This document shows positions 1 through 12,946 of a stretch of 64,000 bases of DNA, in pieces. The DNA comes from Apostichopus japonicus. Its lineage: Eukaryota > Echinodermata > Holothuroidea > Aspidochirotida > Stichopodidae. The notes beneath the pieces are model-generated. The model was not told the DNA's origin. It searched no databases and saw only the letters and a program-made list of their open reading frames with translations. Position 1 is the stretch's first letter. Each line of letters begins with the position of its first letter. The position numbers and the translations under genes were made by a program. The DNA lies in the NCBI RefSeq assembly GCF_037975245.1, contig NC_092577.1, positions 19,838,898 to 19,902,897 on the forward strand. Direction: 5' to 3'.

Positions 1-1082
1 TATAAATTCATGAGAATTTTGTTGACACAATCAAAGGTCTGTGAATCTACAAAATTAATCACATACTGTATGGCTGTAATTGTTTGAGAACTTTGTCCAC
101 ACAAATGACACAAATCAGACATGTGAATATAATTGAGATCAGGAAAATTTAACACAGTATCTTGAGTGAAAATAGAGTGACTTGCTCCATTAATTTTCTG
201 TATTCTTTACTGATTTACTAAGTTATAAAGTAGCATTAACAGTGAGAATTGTTGAGTCAATGTACTATTTTATCCTTTATTAAAAAACCTTTATTACATT
301 ACCAGTAAGTGTGCACCTAACATTTGCCACACAAATCCAAACCCATGTACAATATTGTGTAGTAAGAACAGTATTGTGGAGTTCATATGGTTTGATTTTA
401 CTTGTAATTTACATTTGATTGCAAAAGTTTTTGATAATAATTCACTGCAGGGACTGGATTAAGGAACTTTTAAGTCTTGGCTACCCTTGAGAAACAATTT
501 CCAGATTTGCAGTATCTAACACAAAAATGACATCCTAATAGGATTATGATCTAAACTAATATGGCAGATGTTTAGCCACAAGTTTGGCAAACCTGAAACG
601 AAACAAACATTGGAGGGATGTGATACAGGCCTAGGTCTTATAGCCTACAGTAGTTCTCACCTCTTCAACCGAATCAAACTCTCAATGGGCCGAGACAAAA
701 ATAAGTGCAACTTCGCTACCAAATGAATCTTTAGACATGAGCAAAACTTTTAACAAGATTGTAGTGTGTAGATTCACGATTGCAGGGTTTCGCTAGTCGC
801 ACCTTAACTGAAACGCGTTGGCTTTTCTCCTGGGGAGGATGTACGCTCAGAGATCGGCATGATTTGAAAGTTCAGATCGTATTTAAACTTCTCAAACCGA
901 CCTTTTGTTGATGAAAATTGCACCAAATAGGAAAATTCAACCACTAAATACAGTAAGGTATAAGTAATCCAGTGAAGACTCTTAGAATATTAAAACAATC
1001 ATCAAAGGTAAAACTCATTTGCGTGCATGGCTAAGGTGAATCACGCTACTTGAAAGGGAAATATTTATGTACAGTAATTAAT
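1..1082. other. AT-rich stretch without recognisable gene
   Basis: No open frame of useful length, splice-bounded exon, RNA gene or clear repeat was recognised here on either strand. It is ordinary AT-rich DNA preceding the first MITE. Confidence 0.5.
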
Positions 1083-1090
1083 ATACAAGC

Positions 1091-1434
1091 CAAGGGCATG
1101 GGAACCGGGGAGCCCCCCCAGTGAAAAATGTGGAGGGGCGGAAGCATCATTCCGCCCCCCCCCCGGTTCCCAAATCAGAAAACCCCTTTTTCATTTCCAA
1201 ATGAGAAAAAAATCTCATTTGGAGCACCAATTGTATCTAAGGCCAGGTGAAAATGCAAAATTATACACAAAATGGAGTGGGTGGGTTGAAGTGTGCTGTA
1301 TATTGTACCAAATTGCATCTGAGGCCACCTGAAAATGCCAAAAAAAATCCAAAGCGGAGGGGACACCCCCTTCCTCCCCCAGGCCGGCCATCAGTCTTCA
1401 GCCCCCCACCAAAAAGTACCTTCCTATGCCACTG
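1091..1434. mobile_element. hAT-like MITE, copy 1
   Basis: A 344 bp element flanked by an exact 8 bp direct repeat ATACAAGC (1083-1090 and 1435-1442). Its ends form an imperfect inverted repeat: the left end starts CAAGGGCATGGGAA and the right end, read on the other strand, starts CAGTGGCATAGGAA. The interior is rich in C and G runs and encodes nothing recognisable; the short frames across it are chance. A second copy with its own 8 bp duplication lies at 45769-46098, which proves mobility. An 8 bp duplication with CA..G termini fits the hAT superfamily (family knowledge); the transposase source is not in the window. Confidence 0.85.
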
Positions 1435-1442
1435 ATACAAGC

Positions 1443-4400
1443 TAATGTTCAAAGCTAATAACCTTGAAAGGTGCAGAGACGACCAGTGACCAAAAGTGAA
1501 CATCAGTGTTACTAGAGGGCCGATTTTCACATGTGGGCCGAGCCCACAAAGTTTGGAGACCCATAACTTGAAAAGTAAAGGTCCAATATTGATGGAAAAA
1601 GTGTCACTTTAAAGCTAATGCAATGGGATTTAACAATTCACTGTCAGATATAAGGTAGACTACATTAATCAATAATTGAACATTTGACCTTTACTTTGAC
1701 TTTGGAAATTACCTTGTGAAACCATTTCGTATTCTTCATAATTCTGAATTTTTTGATAACCTACCTATAATTTCAAAGAAAAGTTTGGTTGCACTTTTTG
1801 AAGTTTTGAAACTTTGTATCTCTGTAACAGGCACCTGAAAATAGTCATCTCACCAATTCTATAAGTTATCATGCAATTTACACTGAGTAACACAATTAAG
1901 ATGCAGGAAAAGTGACACACCAAAATATTTGCATAATTTGTAATACAAGACAGCATTCAACTGTGATATCTCTCTCTAAGCATTACGATGTGTAAATTAT
2001 AACTGTAAATACTGTGCTACTCCAGGCAAGAATGTTAATTCAGAATCCATTGTTCTATTGACATATATGGATGCTATATGATATCATACAGGCCTATAAA
2101 TTTACAAACAAATCTTTCGTTGGCGCCAAAATCAAGTTGATCAGTTTCTACGTTGTTTCTTCGTATATATAATTAAGATATATGTCGTAGAATTTACCTA
2201 CAACATTTATTTTGTGATAAATGATCTATTTAATGATAGTGTAAATTTATTCCCTGACAGGTGTGACAACTGCATTCAGTGTAAATATACCTTGAATTTC
2301 AGGATAAACTAGAACAAAACAGGCCAAATGCCATACATGTCTAGTAGATATCCGTAAATCTCAAATAATTTTGGCCCTTATCTTGTTATTTCTAAGCCAA
2401 ATCCCTTCAAAGATGTATGTGTGAGAGTCAACTAATGTTTGTGTCACCTGCAGTGTTAGATTGACTAGAACAAAATTGAAAGTGCATGCTTATGTATAGG
2501 GCTATATCCAGGAACATAAAATCTGGTGAGTTTTTTGGTCTATGCTTAGGATACTGTACATGCAACAAGAGTCCATCAAAATTATATTTTGGATGAGAAA
2601 CAAAATGTGCATTGATGACATTACTTGAAGTAACCATTTCACTCAATAAATAGGATTTTATTACAAGGTCTTTGATATATTTATGATGATCAATGTGTAT
2701 ACCTGAGGTGTGCTAGTTTTTTCTATCAAATTTCAGGAAAAAGTTTGAAAATTGTTGTTTAAACACTTATTTTCAATAGGAGACACATATTCCTGCTCAT
2801 GTATAGCAAGTAATTCTGTTTGCCACATCAAATTTCCACATACTAGGGCTCCAACATAAAAGAAGTACCCCAACACACTGTACTGTATAATCACACTCTT
2901 TTATTCTTTTATTCAGGCCACTCTTTTATTCTGCTCATCTTCATTGACATAAACTATCGACACAATAGGGTATACATGTTTCCTGTTTATCTGGTCTTGG
3001 GGTAGTGTTCAGGTTCAGCTGAAGAGAATTACTACTCTAGCTTTTTCACACTGGTGCTTCTTTTGTTGGCTGTTTTGAGTGATCAGGGATTTATCTTAAT
3101 AGTCCATCGGGGCAGGCTCGATATCGTTCACTGTCGTTGCACATATTTAGTACCAAGGTTTGATCACATATTATGGTGTGTTTTCATATGCTTATTACAA
3201 TTCTCGATGTTGGATGGTTCGGGAAGTGTTATCTTAAGAGTAAACAGCAGTTTAAGACGGAATCATTTAGTCCGCTTTGCGTTGTTAGGACTTCTCCGAA
3301 CGCAGCGATTTTTTCACTCAAGAGCCAATCAAAATCCTTATTGTATGGCATGTGATATGTCAGCTGATACAGAAACTGCTCGGCTCGGCGTGATGTTTAT
3401 GCACAGACTGTGTGTATGTAACGTTTGTACGTGTTTACAATTAGTCTGCATAACGTACTGCATAACAAGAGAACGATGGGCTGAAAGTCTAACGAAATTT
3501 ACAGCCAACAGTTGGCAAACCGACGTCAAATGTGCCGAGATATGAAGCAGTATTGAGAGTGGCAAAGTTTCATACCTAGAAGGTGCTTCCATGATTCAGT
3601 ACACGAACGATGAAGGTAATTCAAGGCCTGTTACTAATACTCATGTTAGAGCATTACTGTGACAAGAAAACTTCCTCAAGTGATACGAATGCCAACTATG
3701 AAAATTTAGGACAAGGCTCTTCAATACTATACTATTACTAGTTTGCCTTAGACTAGAAGTGATTAACGTAGCACCCATGAAGGATAGATCGACAGCTACT
3801 ATATACTGGTATCTGTTATATTTATGTCATGTTTTATTTGCCATGAAACAAAGAAATGAAATCAACACCAGTGTAGGTTCCATAGGCAGACTAACGTTAG
3901 GCCTATCAATATTCAATGTCAGCCTAGGCCTATGGTCTAGCCTCTAGTCTTGTATTAATTTGTCAAAACAGGGCCTAACTAAGCCCAGAGCATGTCTCCA
4001 TGGCTGCTGGTAGTACTGGCACACACACAAACAAATGTAGCGTGTAATGTAGCTTATATATAGGCCACTAAGTAAATAGGCCTAGGCAATGCTACAGTAT
4101 TGCCTAGTCTCAGATCCCTTCTTGTATTTTGTACACCTAACAAAGCGAGTTGGCACATGTAAGTTTCCAGCTAATTTAGCATCAGCATGGCACTCGATAT
4201 AGTTGCACCTATAGCCTTATTACAGCTCTTTAAAAATTTGGAAAAAAATATTTCATATCAAAGCATCTTGCTTGGTTTAGTTTACTTTGATGCATGTATG
4301 GAGAGGCCTTCTTTTAGTATGGGAAATCCGGTCAAGTAGCATTGCATGTGTTCTCAAACCTTTGTAGTGTGTGGGTTTGTAACTATACCCTACCAAGCTC

Positions 4401-5870
4401 ATGGCTCCAGACTTACACTGAAATAAATGGAGGCATATTAGTCAGTTGAGTTCCAGTGTAGACAATTAATGTGAACCACAGCGGATCAACAGGACAATTC
4501 AAAATACTGTATCAACCAAACAAATTTTTTTTTGATTTGTTGCAGATGAAAGTGCAGGCCCATCGGCGCCAAAGACAAGGATATTTGCGGTGCTCCCTCT
4601 ACAGAGATTTCTCTGGCACAATCAGGACTCAAGTTTTCAAAAGGAAGAAGATATGTTAGCGGGCAGACAGAACAGCTGTCTCAGTGTCTGACACGAGATG
4701 CTGAAAAACAGCTCAAAGAAGCTGCTGTGATGAAAGGATGACAGTGCTATTGCCCAAGACATTCTGTCTTCACATAAAAGAGGAAGACTACTTCTTCCTA
4801 AGCAAGTGGCTTTGGGTGTTGGTCATGTTGATAGTGACGAGGAAGTCATATCACTCAGAAAGGACTGTTTGTGTAACCAAAGCATAACATGGTCAATATT
4901 TTGTTAGTGTTTATGTTGATCATTTTCTTTCATTTTCCATATTTGTTTAATTCATTTCATCTTTTCCATTCTTTTTCTTATTTTGTTTTATTCATTTGAC
5001 AATGAATAACTTACTTTGGTAGATTGAGGAGTTCCCTAAAGTTTCGCTTTTATGCTACTACTACAGGGCAACAGTTTGTGGTCAGGTGGCCCTGTGTGAC
5101 CTTTGTCATTTTTGAACATAGTTATTGTTTTGTGTGGCCCTTGTTTTCTAGGAATACATGTAATGGCTCCAAGCCTCTATCACTTTGGAGAACTGTGGGA
5201 GAAATAGACAGTTTAATAGCTATTTTGTTTTGGTAGGAATATTCTTGGTGATGGATGTGTAACAAAAAATTTATTTAAGGACACTGATGAGACCCATATA
5301 TAAGTTTAGATTCGGGTTAAGTAATGTGCCTGGTAATTATTTAGTAATTTAATTGACAGCTGATAGGTCAATGGGCCCAGATACCAGGGAGTGAAGAGCA
5401 AGCTGGTCAAGAGCAGTTCAGTGAGCAAACCTACCCCAGTGACTTCCACAACAGAGTGAACCTGCCTCTGATCGAAGTAACCCAAGGAAGTAATTATATT
5501 TCGCGACTTTTTAGTTGGTTGACCCGCGCCGCGATTGTGTTCTAACTTAGGACTTTTAGGCAGTTTATTTTCAAATAAGTTCAGTGGATATCTTGTTAGA
5601 TGTAACAGCTCTGATCTGTTAGTTACCCATTTATATCATTTAAATTTTTCTTAAGTGACCCCATTGTTTTTAATACAAGATTCATGTGCATAGTAAACCT
5701 ACTATTTTTCCTTATGTTTACTTTTGTGTGAGCGTTTCGCCTTTTCAAGTTGTCCCCATGATCTCAGAGTCATCCGGTCCTTCTCTCATGGGAAGGTGCT
5801 ACTTATAATTTTCCCAAACCTAAAAACATATATTTTTGCCTGGTCACTGCGTTTTTGACCAGCTACATTT
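1443..5870. other. Intergenic stretch, no supported gene
   Basis: About 4.4 kb with no recognised protein. The longest frame (3054-3545, plus, 163 codons, opening with TTG) has no recognisable domain and unconvincing composition. Unique-looking DNA around 3890-4090 and at 4081 carries the aggcct-rich runs seen elsewhere in the window. A weak candidate exon at 4546-4691 is listed separately. Confidence 0.45.
4546..4691 (+). other. Weak candidate coding exon
   Basis: A pyrimidine-rich stretch ending in TTGTTGCAG (to 4545) looks like a splice acceptor. It is followed by 47 open codons to a TGA at 4689-4691. The predicted peptide begins with an acidic and proline-rich stretch (DESAGPSAPKTR) typical of linker regions in domesticated or active transposase genes, but no fold is recognisable. 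Another frame across the same DNA is also open for a while, so the reading is not unique. It may be a relic or chance. Confidence 0.15.
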
Positions 5871-5889
5871 GCGTTAAAGGTGAGTCTCG

Positions 5890-7160
5890 AGGCAGACTTC
5901 AGGAGACGGACAGTGTTTAAAAATGCATTTGTTCAAATTATGTTTAACACAACATAAATTTGTTGTTTTCGAACAATAACACTGCTTTAAGAATCCAACA
6001 ACTCTTAAAATATTCTTCGGACATTCCTCTTTTACTTCAGCCAACACATCCTGGTTCTTAATACTGTGTTTAATTATTTTATCATCTTGCTGTGACAAGG
6101 AACTGCTCTGTTTAATTGTCGTACAGTAAAACGTATAAGAATGACGTTATTTGTTTATTATTTACTCTTTACATAACACCTCTCTTAGCACCCAACAACT
6201 GTTACAATGTTCTTCAGACGTTCCTATATAGCTTTCAACCAACATTACCTTGTCCTAAGTACTGTTAGTGCAAGAACATTTAAATTATGTTATCATCTTG
6301 CTGTGACAAGAAACTGCTCTATTTTCATTATAGTACAACGTATAAGAGTGACGTCATATGTATATTGTTTACTCGTAAAATAACACCTCTCCTAGCACCC
6401 AACAACTATTTAAATATCATGATATCGCTCCATTACTTTCAACCAACACTTCCTGTTTCTAAATAAGTGCAAGAACAATTAAATTATGTCGTTTCCATGT
6501 TGCTGTTACAAGGAACTCCTGAGTTTTGATTGCCGTCCAACCTATAACAGTGAGGTCATATGTTTACTGTTTACTTGTAAAGTATTACCTCCTTTAGCAT
6601 CCAACAACTCTTCAAGCATTCTAAGGACATTTCTTTACAACATCCAACCAACAAACCTTCAAGTTGGTTCTAAATAGGTTTAGTAACATTTAAAAACTAT
6701 TATCATGTTGCTGTGAATAGTCGTTGCTGATTTTCAATTTAGCCCACACTTCCTAGTGAGGTCATTTGTTGTTTACATGCAAGGTAACACCTCTCCAAGC
6801 ATCCAATAACTCCTAAGATAATCTCAGGACATCCCTGTAAAACTATCAACAAAAACATGTAGGTTATAATAAGTGCAAGACCATTTAAATGCCATTTTCA
6901 TGTTGCTGTGACAAGGAACTGCTTTGTTGTAATTGTCTTACACCGTACAAGAGTGACGTCATTTGTTTGTTGTTTACTCGAAAAATAACACCTCTCCAAT
7001 CATCCAACATCGTGAAAAATGTTCCTAGGACATCCCTCTACAACTTCCAACCAACAAACCTTGGTACTAAATATGTGCAACGAAACTCGTTTTTTAAGCA
7101 CATTTTGAGGCCTGCCCCGATAAACTATAAGATTTGTTTGCTGGAGAATATTAATTGATG
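5890..7160. repeat. Degenerate ~200 bp tandem repeat, about six units
   Basis: A block starting TCATCTTGCTGTGACAAG recurs at about 6081, 6291, 6495, 6701 and 6897, and a further partial unit precedes 6081. Spacings are roughly 195-210 bp. Each unit continues through a conserved order of words (a duplicate of 'tataagagtgacgtcat', then 'aacacctctc..agca.ccaacaact', then 'ccaaccaacat'). Units differ by many substitutions and small indels, so the array is old. Short frames inside it are by-products of the repeat. Confidence 0.8.
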
Positions 7161-7934
7161 TATAGAGGCAATAACAATGGTGAATGAAGCAGTCATTAAT
7201 TTTATGAACTGTTAATTACACAATTAACTTCAAGTTCTTAATCACTAACATGCCCTCAGTAAACTTACCAGAAGGAACAGCAAGAAATGTGGAGTTACTA
7301 TGCCAAATTTGACTGCACTAGAAAATCTATTATATTAAGGAAGATGCACAAGTTCTATATTCTACACAATCCAAACATGGGTGCACTTTAGCAACAGTTG
7401 CAGTGGGTATTGTTGAGACAAAAACATACGATTAATTGTGCTTTAAGCTATATCATGATCTGCAGTTCCTGGCAATAGCTGAATGTGACAACTGGATTAA
7501 TTTCTAAAAGTACAAGATAGAGTGCACAGTAAGCATTGTCCACAGTCTGAAACTGTATAAGAGAACAATGTTAGGAGCGCAAGTAAATACTAACATGGTT
7601 TGATTGTGCTTGAACTTAAGTTCAATTGATTCATATGGACAAATATTGTCTGCAAACACTGAAAGAGGAGTCACAGTTTTTAAATATTTTGGTTCATACC
7701 TATTTTGATAAGGCCAGTTACAATGTAAAATACACATTACGCATCGTCCACACAATCTGAAACTGTACAAGAGTACAATGTTAGAAGTAAAAGTGACTAC
7801 AAACATGGCTTGACTGTGCTTGAACGTAATTTCAATTGATTTACTAACCAAACTATTGTCCCCAGAGACTGGAAAAGGAGATATTAATGTTTAAGGTTAA
7901 GGCTGTTACAGATCGGATAACTTACACAATGACA

Positions 7935-9970
7935 GGTGACCGAACAACTCCCCCTGGAAAATTACCCCCCGGACAATTACCCTCCAGAAAACTCCCCCCC
8001 CCCTGGACAATTACCCCCGGACAATTCCCATCCAGACAATTCCCACCCCGGACAGTTCCCACCCCAGACAATTCCCCCCTGAACAATTCCCATCCCGGAC
8101 AATTACCCCCAGGTCAATAACCCTCCCGGACAATTTCCCCCCGGACTATTCCCCCCCCCCCCAAGACAATTTCCCCCGGACAATTGCCCACAGAAAATTG
8201 TCAATCGGGAGCACCCAATTGGTACGATTTTAGAGGCTTTTGCTCCCAAATGTTGTCCCCCTACTCACGAAGCAGGGGGTATCCAGGATTTTCTAACCCG
8301 GGGGGCGCGAATTACTATCTAAGGGGAGCACCACCATCGGTTGGCGTGCAGCTTAGAAGACAATTTCGGGTTTTGATTCCCCCCAGATTACCGGAAATGG
8401 CACTTCTCGGGCTTGAAATGACCAACCAGATGTACACTTTTGCCTGAGAACCAAGAATTTCCCAATAGTTTTTTTGGTTCATCCATAACCGTTTTGAAGA
8501 TGTCAACACAGTCACACATCATGTTCGACTTCATCACATCTCCTGTGGATCATTGGTTTTTGTAGGTGATTGAACGTCGCGGCCCACAATACCCGTAAGC
8601 ACCATTTTTGAGGTTTTAAGCCCATTATTTGTTCACAATTTTGAAATTCACAATTATATAAATAATTTCACTTCAAAACATACCCATTATGTTGCACAAC
8701 ATTTCATCTATGGACAACCAATATAGAAAAACCTCCTTCAAACCCTAACAGACCGGTCAAAACTGCACGAGTAGAGGGAAGTATGTTGAAGAATGGTGGT
8801 CAGGGAATTTTCGAAAATTCAGACAGTTAATTTATTGGTGTACAAATATTAAACCTCTTATAACGGCTACTATAAAACTTTGTTGAAGGAAATGAAAGAA
8901 ATGAAAAAAATTCCCGAAATCGAACACTTCGCACATGTGCAGTTTGGATGCTGTTCATCACAGAATGCCATTATAGGTGTAACACACTACTTGATACTAT
9001 CTAAGCGGAGCGCCACCATCAGTTGGCACAGAGAGTATGAGTATTTTTTTTGGCCAAAAAATACCCCTAGATCGTCGGAAAAAACACTTCCCGTTAAAGT
9101 AGCATTTACACATCGGTTATTTTGGGAAATGGCAAATTCGGGAGTGGTCACGCTCCATGTAGGTCAGTGCACGACCTCTAGACGTCACTAATACACAACA
9201 CGATCACTTGTTATCGATAAAGTGGTTCGTTGCCGGATTTTGTCAAGGTCTTGGTACTATACGGGCAAAGGTCATTAATTAAGTTTCATAACTCATCGGG
9301 AAGCGATTAGAGGGGTGGGGCGTAGGGTTGTGGGCGCGTTTTCATGGAGATGGGAACAAAGAAGTGGTGGGTGCGTCCTTTTCTCTCTTTTTTCTTTTTC
9401 TTTTCCCTTCCTTCCTCCTCTTTTCCCTTTTTTCTTCTCTTAGTTTTCTCTCTTCTTGGGTTCTTCTACCCAATGTGTTACTCATATACACCAATATTAG
9501 ATTGGTCAAAGCTTCCCTTATTGAGATATCGTATTTACAAGCGAGGCTTTACACCCCCCCCCCCTGTCCCAACACACACGCATACACACACACTCTCCGC
9601 CCGCATGAATGCATAGGTTACGATTGTCATCGAAACCAAAAATGAAATCTCTTGTTGCACACCCCCATTTTTACTAGAATAATAGCCTTAACCCCGCCTA
9701 CATCGGCTGTCAATCAATCGTCGAAATTTCCAAGAAGGGGATTGTCGGGGGGGGGGGAATTGTCCGGGGGGCAATTGTCATGGGTGGTAATTGTCCGGAG
9801 CGGGATTGTCCAGGGGACAATTGTCAGGGTTGGCAATTGTCTGGGTGGGAATTGTCCGGGGGGCAATTGTCAGGGTTGGTAACTGTCCAGGTTTGAATTG
9901 TCCGATGGGGAATCGTCCGGGGGGTAATCGTCCGGGGGGAAATCGTCCAGGGGGGAGTTGTCCGGGAACC
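7935..9970. mobile_element. TU-like fold-back transposon, copy 1 (non-autonomous)
   Basis: The 2036 bp element is bounded by an 8 bp duplication CAATGACA (7927-7934 and 9971-9978). Termini are inverted: left GGTGACCGAACAACT, right (other strand) GGTTCCCGGACAACT. Inside each end lies an array of about 14-16 degenerate 15-16 bp units, with ACAATT followed by a C run on the left (7943-8205) and its complement on the right (9735-9970), so the arms would fold back. The centre (8210-9730) has no transposase. Its 103- and 105-codon frames and the glycine-rich frames over the arms are not convincing proteins. The related unit at 21385-21392 shows the empty target. Long arms of short tandem repeats and an 8 bp duplication recall the sea urchin TU elements (from memory). 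Confidence 0.85.
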
Positions 9971-10948
9971 CAATGACAATCGTAACTGAAGCAGTCATTA
10001 ATCTTCTAATTTGTTTATTACACAATTAACTTCAAGTCATTGCCCTCAGTTAACCTACCAGTGATATTAACGTCCATCTTCAGGAAAAGAAATGGTTGGA
10101 ACACTTCAAGAGCCCTTTCCATTGCCTGTTGAAAAAGCATATATAAAGTCATTAACTACATTGCCTTGATACAGCTGGTTAATGGAAAATAGAATCACCT
10201 TTTTTTATTATAATATGATATTCATCTGCAATATAGAATGAATAGGTTATATTGTCCACAATATCCAAACATGTGAACAATGAAGAAGGTACAGCAAGAA
10301 ATGTGGAGTTACTATGCCAAATTTGACTGCACTAGAAAATCTATTATATTAAGGAAGATGCACAAGTTCTATATTCTACACAATCCAAACATGGGTGCAC
10401 TTTAGCAACAGTTGCAGTGGGTATTGTTGAGACAAAAACATACGATTAATTGTGCTTTAAGCTATATCATGATCTGCAGTTCCTGGCAATAGCTGAATGT
10501 GACAACTGGATTAATTTCTAAAAGTACAAGATAGAGTGCACAGTAAGCATTGTCCACAGTCTGAAACTGTATAAGAGAACAATGTTAGGAGCGCAAGTAA
10601 ATACTAACATGGTTTGATTGTGCTTGAACTTAAGTTCAATTGATTCATATGGACAAATATTGTCTGCAAACACTGAAAGAGGAGTCACAGTTTTTAAATA
10701 TTTTGGTTCATACCTATTTTGATAAGGCCAGTTACAATGTAAAATACACATTACGCATCGTCCACACAATCTGAAACTGTACAAGAGTACAATGTTAGAA
10801 GTAAAAGTGACTACAAACATGGCTTGATTGTGCTTGAACGTAATTTCAATTGATTTACTAACCAAACTATTGTCCCCAGAGACTGGAAAAGGAGATATTA
10901 ATGTTTAAGGTTAAGGCTGTTACAGATCGGATAACTTACACAATGACA

Positions 10949-12946
10949 GGTGACCGAACAACTCCCCCTGGAAAATTACCCCCCGGACAATTACCCTCCA
11001 GAAAACTCCCCCCCCCCCTGGACAATTACCCCCGGACAATTCCCATCCAGACAATTCCCACCCCGGACAGTTCCCACCCCAGACAATTCCCCCCTGAACA
11101 ATTCCCAAAATTTCCCCCCGGACTATTCCCCCCCCCCCAAGACAATTTCCCCCGGACAATTGCCCACAGAAAATTGTCAATCGGGAGCACCCAATTGGTA
11201 CGATTTTAGAGGCTTTTGCTCCCAAATGTTGTCCCCCTACTCACGAAGCAGGGGGTATCCAGGATTTTCTAACCCGGGGGGCGCGAATTACTATCTAAGG
11301 GGAGCACCACCATCGGTTGGCGTGCAGCTTAGAAGACAATTTCGGGTTTTGATTCCCCCCAGATTACCGGAAATGGCACTTCTCGGGCTTGAAATGACCA
11401 ACCAGATGTACACTTTTGCCTGAGAACCAAGAATTTCCCAATAGTTTTTTTGGTTCATCCATAACCGTTTTGAAGATGTCAACACAGTCACACATCATGT
11501 TCGACTTCATCACATCTCCTGTGGATCATTGGTTTTTGTAGGTGATTGAACGTCGCGGCCCACAATACCCGTAAGCACCATTTTTGAGGTTTTAAGCCCA
11601 TTATTTGTTCACAATTTTGAAATTCACAATTATATAAATAATTTCACTTCAAAACATACCCATTATGTTGCACAACATTTCATCTATGGACAACCAATAT
11701 AGAAAAACCTCCTTCAAACCCTAACAGACCGGTCAAAACTGCACGAGTAGAGGGAAGTATGTTGAAGAATGGTGGTCAGGGAATTTTCGAAAATTCAGAC
11801 AGTTAATTTATTGGTGTACAAATATTAAACCTCTTATAACGGCTACTATAAAACTTTGTTGAAGGAAATGAAAGAAATGAAAAAAATTCCCGAAATCGAA
11901 CACTTCGCACATGTGCAGTTTGGATGCTGTTCATCACAGAATGCCATTATAGGTGTAACACACTACTTGATACTATCTAAGCGGAGCGCCACCATCAGTT
12001 GGCACAGAGAGTATGAGTATTTTTTTTGGCCAAAAAATACCCCTAGATCGTCGGAAAAAACACTTCCCGTTAAAGTAGCATTTACACATCGGTTATTTTG
12101 GGAAATGGCAAATTCGGGAGTGGTCACGCTCCATGTAGGTCAGTGCACGACCTCTAGACGTCACTAATACACAACACGATCACTTGTTATCGATAAAGTG
12201 GTTCGTTGCCGGATTTTGTCAAGGTCTTGGTACTATACGGGCAAAGGTCATTAATTAAGTTTCATAACTCATCGGGAAGCGATTAGAGGGGTGGGGCGTA
12301 GGGTTGTGGGCGCGTTTTCATGGAGATGGGAACAAAGAAGTGGTGGGTGCGTCCTTTTCTCTCTTTTTTCTTTTTCTTTTCCCTTCCTTCCTCCTCTTTT
12401 CCCTTTTTTCTTCTCTTAGTTTTCTCTCTTCTTGGGTTCTTCTACCCAATGTGTTACTCATATACACCAATATTAGATTGGTCAAAGCTTCCCTTATTGA
12501 GATATCGTATTTACAAGCGAGGCTTTACACCCCCCCCCCCTGTCCCAACACACACGCATACACACACACTCTCCGCCCGCATGAATGCATAGGTTACGAT
12601 TGTCATCGAAACCAAAAATGAAATCTCTTGTTGCACACCCCCATTTTTACTAGAATAATAGCCTTAACCCCGCCTACATCGGCTGTCAATCAATCGTCGA
12701 AATTTCCAAGAAGGGGATTGTCGGGGGGGGGGGAATTGTCCGGGGGGCAATTGTCATGGGTGGTAATTGTCCGGAGCGGGATTGTCCAGGGGACAATTGT
12801 CAGGGTTGGCAATTGTCTGGGTGGGAATTGTCCGGGGGGCAATTGTCAGGGTTGGTAACTGTCCAGGTTTGAATTGTCCGATGGGGAATCGTCCGGGGGG
12901 TAATCGTCCGGGGGGAAATCGTCCAGGGGGGAGTTGTCCGGGAACC
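10949..12946. mobile_element. TU-like fold-back transposon, copy 2
   Basis: This is the same element as at 7935-9970 in the second half of the tandem duplication, with the same 8 bp flanks CAATGACA at 10941-10948 and 12947-12954. It is 1998 bp long. It lacks 38 bp of the left repeat arm near 11105, consistent with slippage or unequal exchange between 15 bp units after the duplication. All other sequence is nearly identical, including the pyrimidine-rich tract near 12350-12430. Confidence 0.85.

Noticed and set aside
3054-3545. 163-codon frame
   Set aside because: Opens with TTG, no domain, no splice context, and overlapping frames on both strands are also open.
9328-9645. 105-codon frame with hydrophobic stretch, present twice (also 12304-12621)
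   Set aside because: It crosses a pyrimidine-rich tract and is duplicated only because the transposon was; no family is recognisable and it is unlikely to be a transposase.
9652-9976. Glycine-rich and proline-rich proteins at 7.9-8.2, 9.65-9.98, 10.95-11.2 and 12.6-12.95 kb
   Set aside because: They translate the 15 bp tandem units of the fold-back arms; several frames are open at once and units contain indels.
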